Assembly: GCA_037954665.1 (NCBI GenBank)
Contig: JBBMOL010000058.1
Span: 434,001-498,000 of the forward strand
From: Laguncularia racemosa
Lineage: Eukaryota > Streptophyta > Magnoliopsida > Myrtales > Combretaceae
Direction of reading: 5' to 3'
Length of the DNA stretch: 64,000 nucleotides
In this document: positions 38,901 to 50,767 of the stretch, in pieces
How the letters are laid out: each line of letters begins with the position of its first letter
Numbering within the stretch: position 1 is the stretch's first letter
Program-made: the position numbers and the translations under genes
The notes under the pieces: model-generated
What the model saw: the letters and a program-made list of their open reading frames with translations, nothing else
What the model was told of the DNA's origin: nothing
The model's database searches: none

Positions 38901-40143
38901 TCATGTATAAAGACTTAAAAGTCAATTTTTTTAATAAGTGTGTTTTGTGCTTGGTTTTAATATGTTTATCATTTAAGTAATTCTAAAATAAATATATCAT
39001 AATTATCGAGTCTCTATTTGAGAAAATATGTTTTCAATATTGTTTTCAATTTGCTTAATGCTTATAAGGAAATTACATTGAAAGGTGTACTAATGTTTCC
39101 AAAGGTAGTTTTATATTTTTAAGCTAAATATATAGATTAGTCCAACAAAAATATTATAGTTCAAAGTACTATGTGATTTACTTAATCAAAATTTATGGCA
39201 TAATTATTTTGTAAGTTAATCAACAACCTTATCTGACTTATTTAAACAAAAACTTATTAATGAATTCAATTCGGTTTTACTAAAAATATAAAGTGGATAC
39301 ATTAACAAAGTCGAGTCTTAATAAATTATGCCTAAATGGATATGTATAAAAGTTTGGAAATTAAAACATGAACATACAAGGGAAAAAAGAAGAAGTTAAG
39401 ATTACTATTCTTGGGCATTGGAGTTAAAGTGGACAAGAATGATAGCAACCGACACAATTGATTATGGAGTGATAGCAATGAATAGAGAGTCGGGGATGGG
39501 TTGGTTGGGGGCAGGGGGTGCTTGAATCATATATTACAATTATTTTTTTTCCTTAAATCAAATAATTATATGGTTTGATTTGTAATTTTTTTAAACTAAA
39601 AAAAAAATGGTTCGATGCATGGTTCGAACCGGTTTTATGCATATTATTAATTTTTTTTATATATAAGTTAATAAATCATAAAAGATTGTACTTAATATAT
39701 AAAAATTTTAATTTATCATTATTTTTTCGATATCATTAATACTCATTTAATATATTTAAAGAGTTTTTATTATCTTTTTTGAGATAATTATGGCTTTTAT
39801 ATTATTTAATAAGCAAAATACAATATAAAAAACTAGTAAGTTACTTGATGAAAACAAAATAAAATGATGAATTGAATGAATTACATAGAATCCTCTTTTA
39901 TAGTCATATATTTTCTAAATTTTTGTTATCAATTTCTTTTTCTTTATTTCTTATGGCTCGGTTTAATTTGAAATAGTTTGATTCATAATTTTTTTTAATA
40001 TAAAAAAATGGTTTAGTTTGGTTCGTAAACTTTTCAAACAAAAAAGATGGTCTCGACTTAATTATGATTAGATTTAATTTAGTTCGATTTGGTCCAATCT
40101 AAACCATTGTTTAGTTGGTTTTTTTGCCCAACCTTAGTAAAAG
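35952..40143. other. AT-rich intergenic DNA
   Basis: No gene is supported. Short open frames are not conserved-looking and their composition matches the background. One more GC-rich patch (about 37390-37680) is listed separately. Confidence 0.45.
37390..37680 (+). other. Possible coding relic, unidentified
   Basis: This patch is less AT-rich than its surroundings. Two overlapping frames look protein-like, one reading PPIYQQTSPQQWHP and then, after stops, EEDDVTGWKAPSWYVYGACD. Stops and frame changes break it. I do not recognise a family; it may be a gene fragment or chance. Confidence 0.2.
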
Positions 40144-40148
40144 GTAGG

Positions 40149-40696
40149 TGACGCAGTGCGGAAAGCATAAACGACACGAGTCCAATTCTAGCATTGGTCC
40201 TGTAACAAGCAAAGAATAAATGTGAATTATCCTTTGTAAAAACCTTGATTGCGCACAACCGATAAAGCAGAGAAACTTTTCTCTAAAAGTGTATATTGAA
40301 TATTGAGTAATGCGTAACCCTAAAATGACTTAGCAACTATATATACTCCTCTGGAAAATACGCAAAAAAGGAAATATATATATACACATGGAAATAAATA
40401 TAAGTATACACGTCTGTCATCTGTCGTATACACGACTGTGCCTAAAAGCCGTGTATGCTTCTGGGAATATTTCTGGCATAATATACGGCCGTGTCTCCTG
40501 GCCGTGCATGCAGCCATGTATGCTTCTGGGAGAGATCCTGATAGAATACACGGCCGTGCTTTTCGGCCGTGTATGTTTCTGGGAATCATCCTGGTATATT
40601 ACACGGCCGTGTCTCCTGGCCGTGTATGAAGCCGTGTGCGTTTCTGGAAGTTCCCTGACAGGATACACGACCGTGTATCAACCCGTGTCCACATCA
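40149..40696 (-). repeat. 3' LTR of element D with palindromic ACACGGCCGTGT array
   Basis: Same length as the partner LTR. On the minus strand the U3 part (about 40420-40690) holds repeated ACACGGCCGTG and GGCCGTGTATG motifs. A TATA box, TATATATAG, is at about 40346-40338. The integrase frame ends 19 bases inside this LTR (stop at 40678-40680). Confidence 0.9.
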
Positions 40697-41327
40697 TTCT
40701 CTTCCACCAATGAAGAACTCGACCTCGAGTTCTCTTCAGGATATAACGGTGTGTCATTGGGGTGGAAAAGAGATAAATCCGCCACATTAAAAGTGCAGGA
40801 GATGTTCATATCTTCGGGAAGTTGTACAATGTACACGTTGTCATTTATCTTGCGCATTACTTCATAGGGCTCATATTTCTTTGGTTGGAGTTTCCCATAT
40901 CTGCCCGCAGGGAAACGCTCTTTCCGAAGATAAACTATTACCTGATCGCCCACGTCAAATAGTTTCTTCCATCTATGCTTATCCGCAGCCTCTTTATATC
41001 GGGTATTGGCTTCTTCTATTTTCCGTCTGACTTCCGCTGTGGTGGTTTGGCATTGTTCCGCCATATGCTTAGCAGCGACGTCACCCACCATACCCTTGGG
41101 TAACTTGATCAGGTCCAGCGCGTGTTGTGGCGTTTTGGTGTACACCACCGAGAACGGTGATCTTCCAATAGTTCGATGGACGGAACTATTGTAAGCGAAT
41201 TCAGCTTGAGCCAACGCTTGATCCCACTGCCCTGGCTTCTCATGGCAAATGCTTCTAATGAGGTTTCCGAGGGTCCGGTTGATTACTTCCGTTTGACCAT
41301 CGATTTGAGGATGAGCTGTGCTGCTGT
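40697..41327 (-). pseudogene. Integrase C-terminal half of element D
   Basis: The segment starts at the hAT junction with STAHPQIDGQTEVINRTLG, which carries the catalytic Glu of the D,D,E triad. It continues through AYNSSVHRTIGRSPF, FDVGDQVIVYLRK and FNVADLSLFHPND to a short acidic tail overlapping the LTR. A purine-rich tract at its end (GGTGGAAGAGAA, complement near 40708-40697) is the likely polypurine tract. It is open by itself, but severed from its N-terminal half by the transposon. Confidence 0.88.
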
Positions 41328-41974
41328 CAAGGTTGTCAAAATCGCGTTTCAACTCGTACGTTTCCACGTTTTTACGAGTTTACATATACAATCCTAGTTA
41401 ACTCGCCTACAAAATCGGAAAGTTTCAAAATCGGAGTAAAATCGCGATTTTGAACAGTAAAATCGTTCAAAATCGCGATTCTACACGTGTTTACCGATAC
41501 CACACAATTATCCAATTGCAGGCTTAAATCCATTCGGATCGGATCCAAGCCCAACCCAGCCCAGCCCAATCGGCAACCCAGCACATCCTTTGCAATTTCC
41601 GGCTTGCGTTGCTGCTGCTGCTGTTCGTGTACGTTGAAGAGAGAGAGAGACAGACCAGACGGTGAAAAGCGACGATGACAACGAGAGAGGAGAAGCGAGC
41701 CAGCGATCCTTCGTTCCGCATCCACTTCCACACTGAGCAGTGAGCTGATTTTATACTTAATACTATTAGGACAAAGAATACTGAGCAGCGAACCAGCGAT
41801 CGTTCTTGCAGCAGGCCACCCGCCAACGAGTTGAGATCCATCTTCATAGACACGAATTTTGTGTTAGGTATGACTATACTTGTACTTGTACAGTTGTAAT
41901 GTAGTGTATCATGGGAATTTTTATGCTTGTGAGTTGTGATTGTGAATGGGTATTTGAATGGGTTGATGGCTTTC

Positions 41975-42240
41975 AAGGCCGTGCCTTCAACCGTGTACTT
42001 AACCGTGTATACTTCTGTTCTGTGTATTTTCCAAGCTCAACACACGGCCGTGCCTTCAACCGTGTGTACTTCTGTGTATTTTCTAAGCTCAACACACAGC
42101 CGTGCATTCAACCGTGTGTTCAACCGTGTGTACTTCTGTGTATTTTCGAAGCTCAACACACGGCCGTGCCTTCAACCGTGTGTTCAACCGTGTATACTTC
42201 TGTGTATTTTCGAAGCTCAACACACGGCTGTGCTCTTCCC
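41975..42240 (+). repeat. Minisatellite with CCGTGT motifs in the hAT 5' region
   Basis: About four units of 52-71 bp, each with ACACGGCCGTGCCTTCAACC, then a variable CCGTGT repeat, TACTTCTGTGTATTTTC and AAGCTCAACACAC. The unit junctions form ACACGGCCGTG palindromes like those in the LTRs of the surrounding element. Confidence 0.85.
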
Positions 42241-42808
42241 CTGTTCCTTCCAAAAAGCATTTTTCTTTGTGTTTTCTTATCTTATCCGATCTCAATCCAA
42301 GTTGATATCCCATCCAAATGTATTATGTGCTTAAATATCAATAAATCCAATTCCAGAGAAACTTAATCCTTCATACAAGTTGCATTTGGAGGGTTTAGGT
42401 TGAGCATGTGGTGTGCTAAGTTATATTGTTATAATTTGGAAATGGGATTATATTACTTAGTTATAAATTTATAATATAATCATTTTTCTAGCTTTATGGA
42501 ATGTAAAGCTTGTTACCCTTACCCCTTATGTTTTGCTTTCCTTTTCTTGATGATGATTTAAAGAAAAAATTTATAGTTATTTTTCTTGCTATCTCTTCTA
42601 GTTGTAAATTGTAATTAGTAATTACTTGTTACATCTTACATGAGCATGAGCATGAGAAATTTACTTTATATATGTAATTTGTGAATATTTAATAGTACTT
42701 TATAGTTTATGGTTTCTAGTTTTCTACTTTCTACCATAGCTCTCTTTACTCCTTTTTTTCTTTTTCTTTTTTTTTTCTTATAGGATTTTAAGCATCGATT
42801 GAGTTGAA

Positions 42809-45391
42809 ATGTCATCTTCCAAATCATCTAGAGAGAGTTCGAAAAGAAAGAATTCACTTGGAAGTAGATCTGATGTAGGTTGGGGCATGGAATTGATGTA
42901 GATAATAATAGGAAAAAAGTTAAATGTAAGTATTGTAATAAAGTTGTTAGTGGAGGCATTTACAGATTCAAGAATCACTTGGGGTGTACACGTAAAGATG
43001 TAGAGCCATGCACCAGTGTCCCGGATGATGTAAAAAATGAAATGTTAACAATGCTGCTAAGAGCGGCAAAATTATCAGAAATGAAGAGAAAGCAAATTCA
43101 TGGCATTGAAGATTCTGATGATGCTGATGATGAGGTGGAGCAAATAGGGATAAACAAAAAAGAAAGGAATTGCATGGACTTCTTTCTGAAACCAAAAAAA
43201 AAAAATATGTGAAAGTGGAACACGAGCAATGCAAGGTACAATTAACCAATTCATGAAGAAAGATTTGAGAGAAGAATGTAGCCAACAAATTGCTCGTTTT
43301 TTCTATACTAGTGCAATTCCATTTAATTGTGTCAAAAATCCAGAGTTTGTGAAGATGCTTCAAGTGGTTAGTCGATATGGATGTGGGCTTAAACCTCCTT
43401 CTTATCATGAGCTAAGGGTGACTTGTTTGAAGAAAGAAGTAGCTCGAACAATGGAACTTCTTAATGACTACAAAGCTGAATGGAAAAAAACAGGTTGCTC
43501 TATTATGTCTGATGCATGGACTGATAGAAAGAGGCGTTCCATATGCAATTTCTTAGTTAATAGCCCTAAAGGAACGGTCTTCTTATCATCTATAGATGCT
43601 TCTGATGTATCCAAGACAACCGACAAAGTTTTGGCAATGTTAGATGATATTGTGGAGAAGGTTGGAGAGGAAAATGTTGTACAAGTTATTACAGATAATG
43701 CTGCAAATTATAAAGCAGCAGGAGAAAAATTGATGGAGAAGAGAAAATGCTTATATTGGACACCTTGTGCTGCACATTGCATCGATTTGATCTTGGAAGA
43801 CTTTGAGAAGAATTTGAAGATCCATCAGGGGATAATTACAAAAGGAAGGCGAATTACTACATATATTTATTCCAGGACTATACTTATCTCAATTTTGAGA
43901 AGATACACTAAAGGGAGAGACTTGATTAGACCTGGTGCAACTCGTTTTGCCACTTCATATTTGACATTAGGTTGCCTTTGTGAGTTGAAAACTGCATTGA
44001 TGATGATGTTCACTTCTAGTCATTGGAAATCATGTAAGTATTCAACCACAAGTGATGGAAAGCGGATTCAACAAGTGGTTTTGGATAGTAGGTTTTGGAA
44101 GAATGTTATTGTTTGCCTTAAAGCTGCATTTCCCTTGATTAAAGTGCTTAGATTAGTGGATTCTAATGATCAACCAGCTATGGGTTTCATTTATCCAGAA
44201 ATGGATCGTGCTAAGCAGAAAATTAAAGCAAACTTCAACAATGTGAAGAAAAGGTAATATCGTAACTTGTTAGCTATATATATATATATATAATATTTTG
44301 TTTAGTGCTAATTTTAAAGTTTCATTTCTAAATTGAAATCATATTTATTTAATGTAGTTATGAACCTATCTTCAAGATTATTGACAAGAGATGGGAGCTT
44401 CAACTTCATAGACCATTGCATGCTGCAGCTTATTATTTGAATCCTCATTATCATTATAGTGATGATTTTAAAGTTGATGCCGATGTTAAGATTGGATTAT
44501 ATGGTTGCATAGAGCGTATGGTTTCTAATCCAACAGAAAGGTGTAAGATTGATTTGCAACTTGAAAGATTTAAGGATGCTAAGGGACTATTTAGCATTGA
44601 AGCTGCAAGGTTAGCAAGAAACAAAAAAGCTCCAGCTAAATGGTGGGATTCATATGGAGATGAATGCCCAGAACTACAAAAGTTTGCTATTCGTGTTTTA
44701 AGTTTGACTTGTAGTTCTTCAGGTTGTGAGCGAAATTGGAGTGCATTTGAAATGGTATGATACAAATAGTTCTTTTATTCAATTATATATATTATTATTT
44801 ATTACTTATTAAGATTATGAATCTTATAAAGTTATGTATAACCTTTTTCATTTTCAGGTCCATACCAAAAGGAGGAATAGGCTGCATCAACAAAAGATGA
44901 ATGATTTAGTCTTTGTAATGCATAACTTGAAATTAAGAAATAGGAAAGAAAGATGCATTGCTGACACTGACACTTCTACTTTCACTGTTGAAGATCTCTC
45001 ATCTGATGATGAATGGATAGTTGAAGAAGAAAATGTGTTTGACTCATCATATGAGAATGAAGGTCAAGGTGTGTTGCATTTCTTTCCAAGTCTAGGGGAT
45101 AAAGATAAAGATGATGTGGAAGAGGACGAAATTGGTGCTTATGTCAATTTGGAGGGTCTTGTCAGTAATTCCCTAATCCCAAATGATTTGGACCTTCATG
45201 ATATTGATAATGTTGAAGTTGAAATGCAAATAGGAACTTCAAAAATTTTGGAATTAAAGGATATGGAAATCATTGGTAGCAGTACACCTCATGATGATGT
45301 TGACATTGATGAAGAAGAAGATGATGAAGATGCAAATGATGATGATGATATGGATGAGAGAGATGGTGGAAATTGTGATGATTTATTTTAG
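42809..45391 (+). pseudogene. hAT transposase (BED zinc finger, DUF659, hAT dimerisation), two frameshifts
   Basis: The ATG at 42809 opens MSSSKSSRESSKRK. Exon 1 runs to 44253, exon 2 is 44358-44754 and exon 3 is 44858-45391, with GT-AG introns of 104 and 103 bp. A BED-type zinc finger (KCKYCNKVVSGG, about 42920) is followed by a DUF659-type region (MSDAWTDRKRRSICNFLVN near 43510, DNAANYKAAG near 43700), then the dimerisation signature CERNWSAFEMVHTKRRNRL spanning the last intron, and an acidic tail. A one-base deletion near 42885 moves the BED part out of frame. A 12-13 A run near 43193 shifts the frame again. Otherwise the frame is open, so the copy died recently or the runs are sequence errors. 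A leader intron (about 41871-42783) is likely. Confidence 0.88.
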
Positions 45392-45720
45392 TTCTTGTTT
45401 TGTAATATGATTTATGATTTCATAACTTTTATTGAGACTTTTAGTTGATTATTTTTATGGTTGATTATTTATGTTATACAACTAATGCTTGATTATCTAT
45501 ATTATGACTTTTTATTGTGATTTATGATCCAATTTTATGCTGAAATTTTTAATTTATATTATTTATTATATTTTTTAATGACTACTGTAAGTAAATTTTT
45601 AATATTTAAAGGTTATTTTATAAAGGTTATAAAAACTTACGTTTTTACGTTCCGTTTCTATGTTCCGATTCTACGGACCCCCTGGCGATTCTACGTAAAA
45701 TCGCGATTTTGACAACCTTG

Positions 45721-46700
45721 GCTGCTGTAATTCAGAGATGAGTCAAACATGTACCAGAGAGTCTTCCAAAAATGGCTAAGGAACTTGCTATTTCTGTCGG
45801 AGGTAATGGACTTTGGGACCCCATGTAGGCGCACCACTTCCTTATAGAATAGCTGTGCGATTGCCCGTGCATTAGCGGTCTTCCTGCAGGGAATAAAGTG
45901 CACCATCTTGGAAAACCTGTCAACTACAATAAAAACAGAGTCAACACCTCGTTGTGTACAAGGCAAACCAAGTACAAAGTCCATCGACAGGTCCTCCCAA
46001 ATGTTCGCCGGCACAGGGAGAGGAGTATACAGGCCATTGTTCTGGGATTGCCCCTTCGACACTTGGCAAATATAACACCTTTCCACAATTCTATACACAT
46101 CCCTCCTTAATCGAGGCCAAAAATATCTTTCGGCAACTGCAGCTAGGGTCTTATCTCTGCCCATATGTCCTGCCAATCCACCATTGTGCAGGTCTCGGAT
46201 AAGTTTTTCCCGTAAGGATGACTCAGGGATACACAGCTGATTCCCTTTCATTAAGTATCCGTCGTGAATATGGTAGTCATCACAAGGTTCCCTGTTGGCA
46301 CATTTATTCCATGTTTCTTTAAAATCTCCATCCCCTTCGTACAACTCCTTTAGTCTTTCAAATCCGACAATGTCCGCACTTAGAGTGAGTAAGACATCAG
46401 CTCTTCTGCTCAGGGCGTCCGCTACCTTATTTTGCACACCTAACTTGTGCATCAATTTGAAGGGAAATCTTTGTAAGAACTCAATCCACCTTGCATGCAT
46501 GTACTTACTTATCCGGGTTTGGCCGCTTAGGTGTTTAAGAGCCCCACAATCCGAGTACAAGATGAACTCCTTTCCAACCAAATAGTGTTCCTATACTTTA
46601 AGAGCTCTTACCACGGCATAAAACTCCTTGTCATATGTAGACCAACTCCACCTGGCTTCACACAACTTCTCGCTATAGAATGCTATTGGTCTTTTCTCCT
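45721..46700 (-). pseudogene. RNase H C-terminus and integrase N-terminal half of element D
   Basis: The frame encodes the end of RNase H (KVADALSRRADVL near 46420), the HHCC zinc domain (LAGHMGRDKT and ERCYICQ, about 46170-46060) and the integrase core with MDFVLGLPCT and TSDRNSKF, which carry the first two acidic catalytic residues. It stops at the hAT insertion after FDSSLNYSS. Upstream in-frame stops (near 46590 and 46699) replace Trp and Gln codons. Confidence 0.87.
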
Positions 46701-47652
46701 ATGACAGCACCGCCCCGACCCCAACTCCACTAGCGTTGCAATCTACCTCAAATAACCTATCAAAATCCGGTAGTGCTAATACAGGGGCGCTACACAATCG
46801 TCTCTTCAGGTCCATAAAACTTACTTCAGCCTCTTCGCTCCAGCAAAATTTTCCTTTCTTCAAACATTCAGTTAAGGGAGCAGTGACTGTACTGAAGTGT
46901 TTAATAAACCTCCTATAGAAGCTAGCCAAGCCGAGAAAACTTTTCAACTCAGTAACGGCTTTTGGAGTAGGCCACTCTCTAATCACTTTCACTTTCTCAT
47001 CATCCACCATCACCCCCTCACTATTGACTATGAACCTAAGAAACAATAGTCGCTTTAACAAGAATGTGCATTTCTTTAGATTGGTGAACAGTTTATTCTC
47101 TTTTAGTACAGACATAACACATCTCAAATGTTCAAGATGTTCCTCCTCAGATTTACTGAACACCAAGATATCACCAAAATAAACGACAATGAAGCGACCA
47201 TTAAAGGGTTTTAATACTTGGTTCATCACTCGCATGAAAGTACTTGGTGCGTTACTGAGACCAAATGGCATCACCAGCCATTCATATAGCCCTTCCTTTG
47301 TCTTGAATGCCGTCTTCCATTCATCTCCAGGGCGGATCCGAATCTGATGGTATCTACTCCTCAGATCTATTTTGGAGAAGATAGTGGCTTCGCTCAACCT
47401 GTCCAACATATCCTCGAGGCGTGGAATGGGAAATTTGTATCCTATAGTGATCTTATTGATAGCCCTGCTATCAACACACATCCTCCAACTCCCATCTTTC
47501 TTGGGAGTCAACAATGCTGGGACCACACACGGACTCAGGCTATCCAAGATAAACCCCTTGTCTAATAGCTCTTGGACCTTATCTTGCAGGATCTCAGTTT
47601 CCTTAGGGCTCATTCTATAGTGTGGTAAGTTTGGGAGACTAACTCCAGGCAC
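46699..47652 (-). pseudogene. Reverse transcriptase and RNase H N-terminus of element D
   Basis: A long open frame carries LTPKKDGSWRMCVDSRAIN, FSKIDLRSRYHQIR, VMPFGLSNAPSTFM and FLGLASFYRRFIK, followed by the tether and RNase H start. The catalytic box, normally Y-x-D-D, reads YFGD near 47180, so one of the two metal-binding Asp residues is lost. It ends at a stop where a Gln codon is expected. Confidence 0.9.
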
Positions 47653-47667
47653 CAGGTCTATCTGATG

Positions 47668-48363
47668 TTAGATGTATCTCAGAGGCGGTAGACCCTCAGG
47701 TAGGTCATCAGGAGCCACCTCCTTAAACTCCTCTAGTAGAATCTTTACTGCTTCGGGTATTTCCACACTAGCTTCACTTTCTCCAGCCGCCGCATCTTTT
47801 ACTATAAGAGCATAGACCACCCGTGACTCCTTTAAATCTTTCACCAAGTCTTTCTCCGATTGGGTGACGGTTAAGAAAGAACGACTTTCTGCCCTCTTCT
47901 CCTTCAAGCGTCTTTCTTTCTTCAATGGCAACAATGTGTATCTCACACCCCCTTTCTCCAGTCTGTACACATTCTCCTTTCCCGCGTGTTGTGCGTTCAC
48001 ATTAAACTGCCATGGCCTACCAAATAAGATATGACAGGCATCCATGTCTACAATGTCATAAAAGGCTTCATCGTAGTATTTCCCTATTGAGAATGGTACC
48101 CTACATCTTTCCTTTACTTCGATTCTCTTTGCAGCTTTGATCCACCCTATAGTGTATAGATTTGGGTGTTTTTCGATAGGTAGCTGCAACTGCTTCACAA
48201 CGTCACTTCCTATGATATTTTCACAACTCCTACTATCTACTATTAGTTCAAACACCTTCCCACTAACAGTACACCTCGTGCGAAACAACTGGTATCGCTG
48301 TGTGATCTCTTCCTGTTTCGGGGTTAGCATCGTCCGCCTAATCACATAGGTTGGTTCTACCAC
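47668..48363 (-). pseudogene. Protease of element D
   Basis: A retropepsin-like frame with FELIVDSRSCENIIG near 48245 and HILFGRPWQF near 48010. The active-site triplet DSG reads DSR, which would abolish activity. It continues to the linker EEFKEVAPDDLPEGLPPLR that precedes reverse transcriptase. Confidence 0.85.
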
Positions 48364-48379
48364 CTCTTCCTCCTATGAC

Positions 48380-49559
48380 TAGGTTGATTACATCGGAAAC
48401 ACTTACCCAAAATGGGCTTGGCATATGAGTTACTCTTCCTCTAGGTTCCCTTAGGTTCCATCGGTTTCTTTCCCTCAATCTTTTCTTCTTTCTTGGCGCT
48501 GTCCTCACTAGGTTTGTATGCAACACCTTTGTTTTTCTCAAATCCCGACTTACTATCGCTGCTTACAGCTTCACTAACATATCCCTTTCTTCCACCTCCG
48601 TACAACATTAATTCAGCTCGGAGGGCCAAGTTCTTCGCTTCAACCAGGTTTCTCACCATTGTGACCCTTATTTTGTCCTTGATATGGAGCTTCAGGCCTT
48701 CTACGTATCGTGCTACTTGCTAGCCTTCACTCTCCCTCAAGTCATTCCGTTCGGCCAGTCTCATGAACTCGGCGATATACTCGTGCACTGACCGCTGTCT
48801 CTGGTGGCACCGCTGGTATTGTTGGAACAATATCTGCTCATAGTCCGGCGGGAGAAAATCGTGTTGCAACAATTGCTTCATGCGCTACCACGTTCTCACC
48901 GGATGCTTACTCTCTCTCCGCCTCCTGTTCTGCAGCCTCTCCCACCATGTCGAGGCTCCACTCTTCAGTCTACACGCCACCAATCTCACCCGGCGGTCTT
49001 CTGGAATTTCCATGTAGTCGAAAAACCGATCCACTTCGGGAATCCAATCTAGGAAACCTTCGATATTAAGGCTATCGTCAAACCACGGAATGTCGACCTT
49101 CAGGCAGTAATCTCCTCTGTCTCCTTGATCATACCCACCATGGTTTCTCCGGTAATCACTGTCTCTATGATTGTTTCCGTACTGAGCCGGCCGATAGCCA
49201 CCACTGTTACCACCACGCCCTTGCTGTGGTCTACCCTCATACAGGTCATCGTTCTCATTGCTGGAGTCTTCATCCTCTACCCGTCCCCACCTGTTCTCGA
49301 CGACAGGTCGGACCATCTGTCCACCGTAGACATCAGCTGCCCGTGGTGGATTCCTCCCAATACCCCCAACCCTATTGGGGTCTACTGCTATGGCGTCGAA
49401 ACGCTTGATCAGTTCATCAAGGCGCCGTTTCATACGCCCGACCTTCTGATGCATAGCGTCAAACTCTACCCTTAGAACCTATTGATGGGCTCCTTATGAT
49501 CTCGCATCTTGAACACCGTCAAAAACACGATCGTTGTCATCGCCTTGATGAGTTGACAT
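48380..49559 (-). pseudogene. gag of element D
   Basis: It begins at an ATG at 49559 (MSTHQGDDNDRVFDG) with early stops. The frame is open again from 49454, with a Gly/Arg-rich linker and a gag domain (KVDIPWFDDSLNIEGFLDW near 49100, GASTWWERL near 48955). A second open piece is 48659-48441, and a degraded zinc knuckle (KCFRCNQPSH) lies near 48400. Frameshifts separate the parts. Confidence 0.8.
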
Positions 49560-49573
49560 CTCCACAGGAAATT

Positions 49574-49590
49574 ACCTTGCTTTGATACCA
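49574..49590 (-). other. Primer-binding site of element D
   Basis: TGGTATCAAAGCAAGGT on the minus strand, two bases from the LTR; related to the initiator-Met type sites of the other elements. Confidence 0.8.
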
Positions 49591-49592
49591 AC

Positions 49593-50140
49593 TGACGCAG
49601 CACGGAAAGCGTAAACGACACGAGTCCAATTCTAGGATTGGTCCCGTAACAAGCAAAGAATAAATGTGAATTATACTTTGGAAAAACCTCGATTGCGCAC
49701 AACCAATAAAGCAGAGAAAATTTTCTCTAAAAGTGTATATTGAATATTGAGTAATGCGTAACCCTAAAATGACCTAGCAACTATATATACTCCTCTGGAA
49801 AATACGTAAAAAAGGAAATATAGATGTACACATGGAAATAAATATAAGTATACATGTCCGTCATATGTCGTATGCACGACCGTGCCTGAAAGCCGTGTAT
49901 GCTTCTGGGAATATTTTTGGCGTAATACACGGCCGTGTCTTCTGGCCGTGCATGCAGCCGTATATGCTTTTAGGAGAGATCCTGATAGAACATACGACCG
50001 TGCCTCCTGGCCGTGTATGTTTCTGGGAATCATCTTGGTGTATTATACGGTCGTGTCTCCTGGCCGTGTATGAAGCCATGTGTGTTTCTGGAAGTTCCCT
50101 GACAGGATACACGACTGTGTATCAACTCGTGTCCGCATCA
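49593..50140 (-). repeat. 5' LTR of element D
   Basis: 548 bp, collinear with 40149-40696 without indels. The TATA box GTATATATAG is at 49790-49781 on the minus strand, with the palindromic CACGGCCGTG array upstream of it (about 49870-50120). Confidence 0.92.
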
Positions 50141-50145
50141 GTAGG

Positions 50146-50767
50146 AGACATAGACATAAATTATAAATATTGAAAATCTTAATCTTAAATGGGTACATGT
50201 GGCCAAACTTGGACATATGTATGAGATTTGCTTATTATACGATTTAGATGCTAAAACCTTAACTTGACACATTTATAAATGGATTTACATGGGTGTAACT
50301 TGCTTATTAATTGTATTAAGTTTTACTTATGTAAACTCATATATAATTGTATTATATCTTATCTAGATTAGTGGGTTGAAATTCAAATTATCTAACCGTA
50401 ATATATAATAGCGTATTAGTGAGGTAATGTAAAAAATTTTGATAGATAACTGAACATGTGATAGTGGGGCACTATAAATAATTAGTTTTGTGAAAAAAAA
50501 AATATATATATTTAACCCAGAAAAAGAGGTTTGTGCTTTTAAGATTACAGATTTCTTGAGAAATAAAATGTAACACTACATGCTCGATAAAAATCTTCCT
50601 AACCAACAAACATCAATCCTTTCTAAAAACCGACAGGAATGCCCACACCTACATCAAACATCATGAATTGCTCTAACAGACTTACATATATCTTCACTCT
50701 ACATTAATTGACAAACACTATGCTAAAATAATAAATATTATAATCTACCTAGCTAGCATCTCCATAC
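50146..50767. other. AT-rich intergenic DNA after the NAC gene
   Basis: No reading frame is supported. It should contain the NAC 3' untranslated region, whose end I cannot place. Confidence 0.4.

Larger units (their letters stand above)
41328..45720 (+). mobile_element. hAT DNA transposon, nearly complete, nested in gypsy integrase
   Basis: It begins CAAGGTTGTCAAAATCGCG and ends with the exact inverse, a 19-bp terminal inverted repeat. The flanks are GCTGCTGT on both sides (41320-41327 and 45721-45728), a perfect 8-bp duplication, diagnostic of hAT. Subterminal copies of AAAATCG, including the palindrome AAAATCGCGATTTT at 41438-41451 and near the right end, are likely transposase-binding sites. 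The 4.4 kb interior carries one three-exon transposase gene on the plus strand and a minisatellite in its 5' region. Confidence 0.95.
40149..50140 (-). mobile_element. Full-length Ty3/gypsy retrotransposon, element D, host of a nested hAT
   Basis: Both LTRs are 548 bp (40149-40696 and 49593-50140), with TGACGCAG...GCATCA ends on the plus strand. The flanks are GTAGG on both sides (40144-40148 and 50141-50145), a perfect target duplication. The primer site TGGTATCAAAGCAAGGT (49590-49574) is initiator-Met-like. The interior on the minus strand runs gag, protease, reverse transcriptase, RNase H, integrase, with a 4.4 kb hAT element inserted in integrase. Without the hAT it is about 5.6 kb. By hand count the LTRs differ at about 44 of 548 sites, nearly all transitions, so it is an old copy. 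No chromodomain follows the integrase. Confidence 0.93.

Noticed and set aside
40388..40867. Open frames rich in Cys/Ala across the left LTR of element D
   Set aside because: They follow from the palindromic CACGGCCGTG array, which opens frames on both strands. The same occurs at 49764-50173.
41911..42366. Open frames in the hAT 5' region
   Set aside because: They are periodic translations of the minisatellite in three frames, not a protein.
44454..44765. Minus-strand frame in the hAT
   Set aside because: It is antisense to the dimerisation exon of the transposase.
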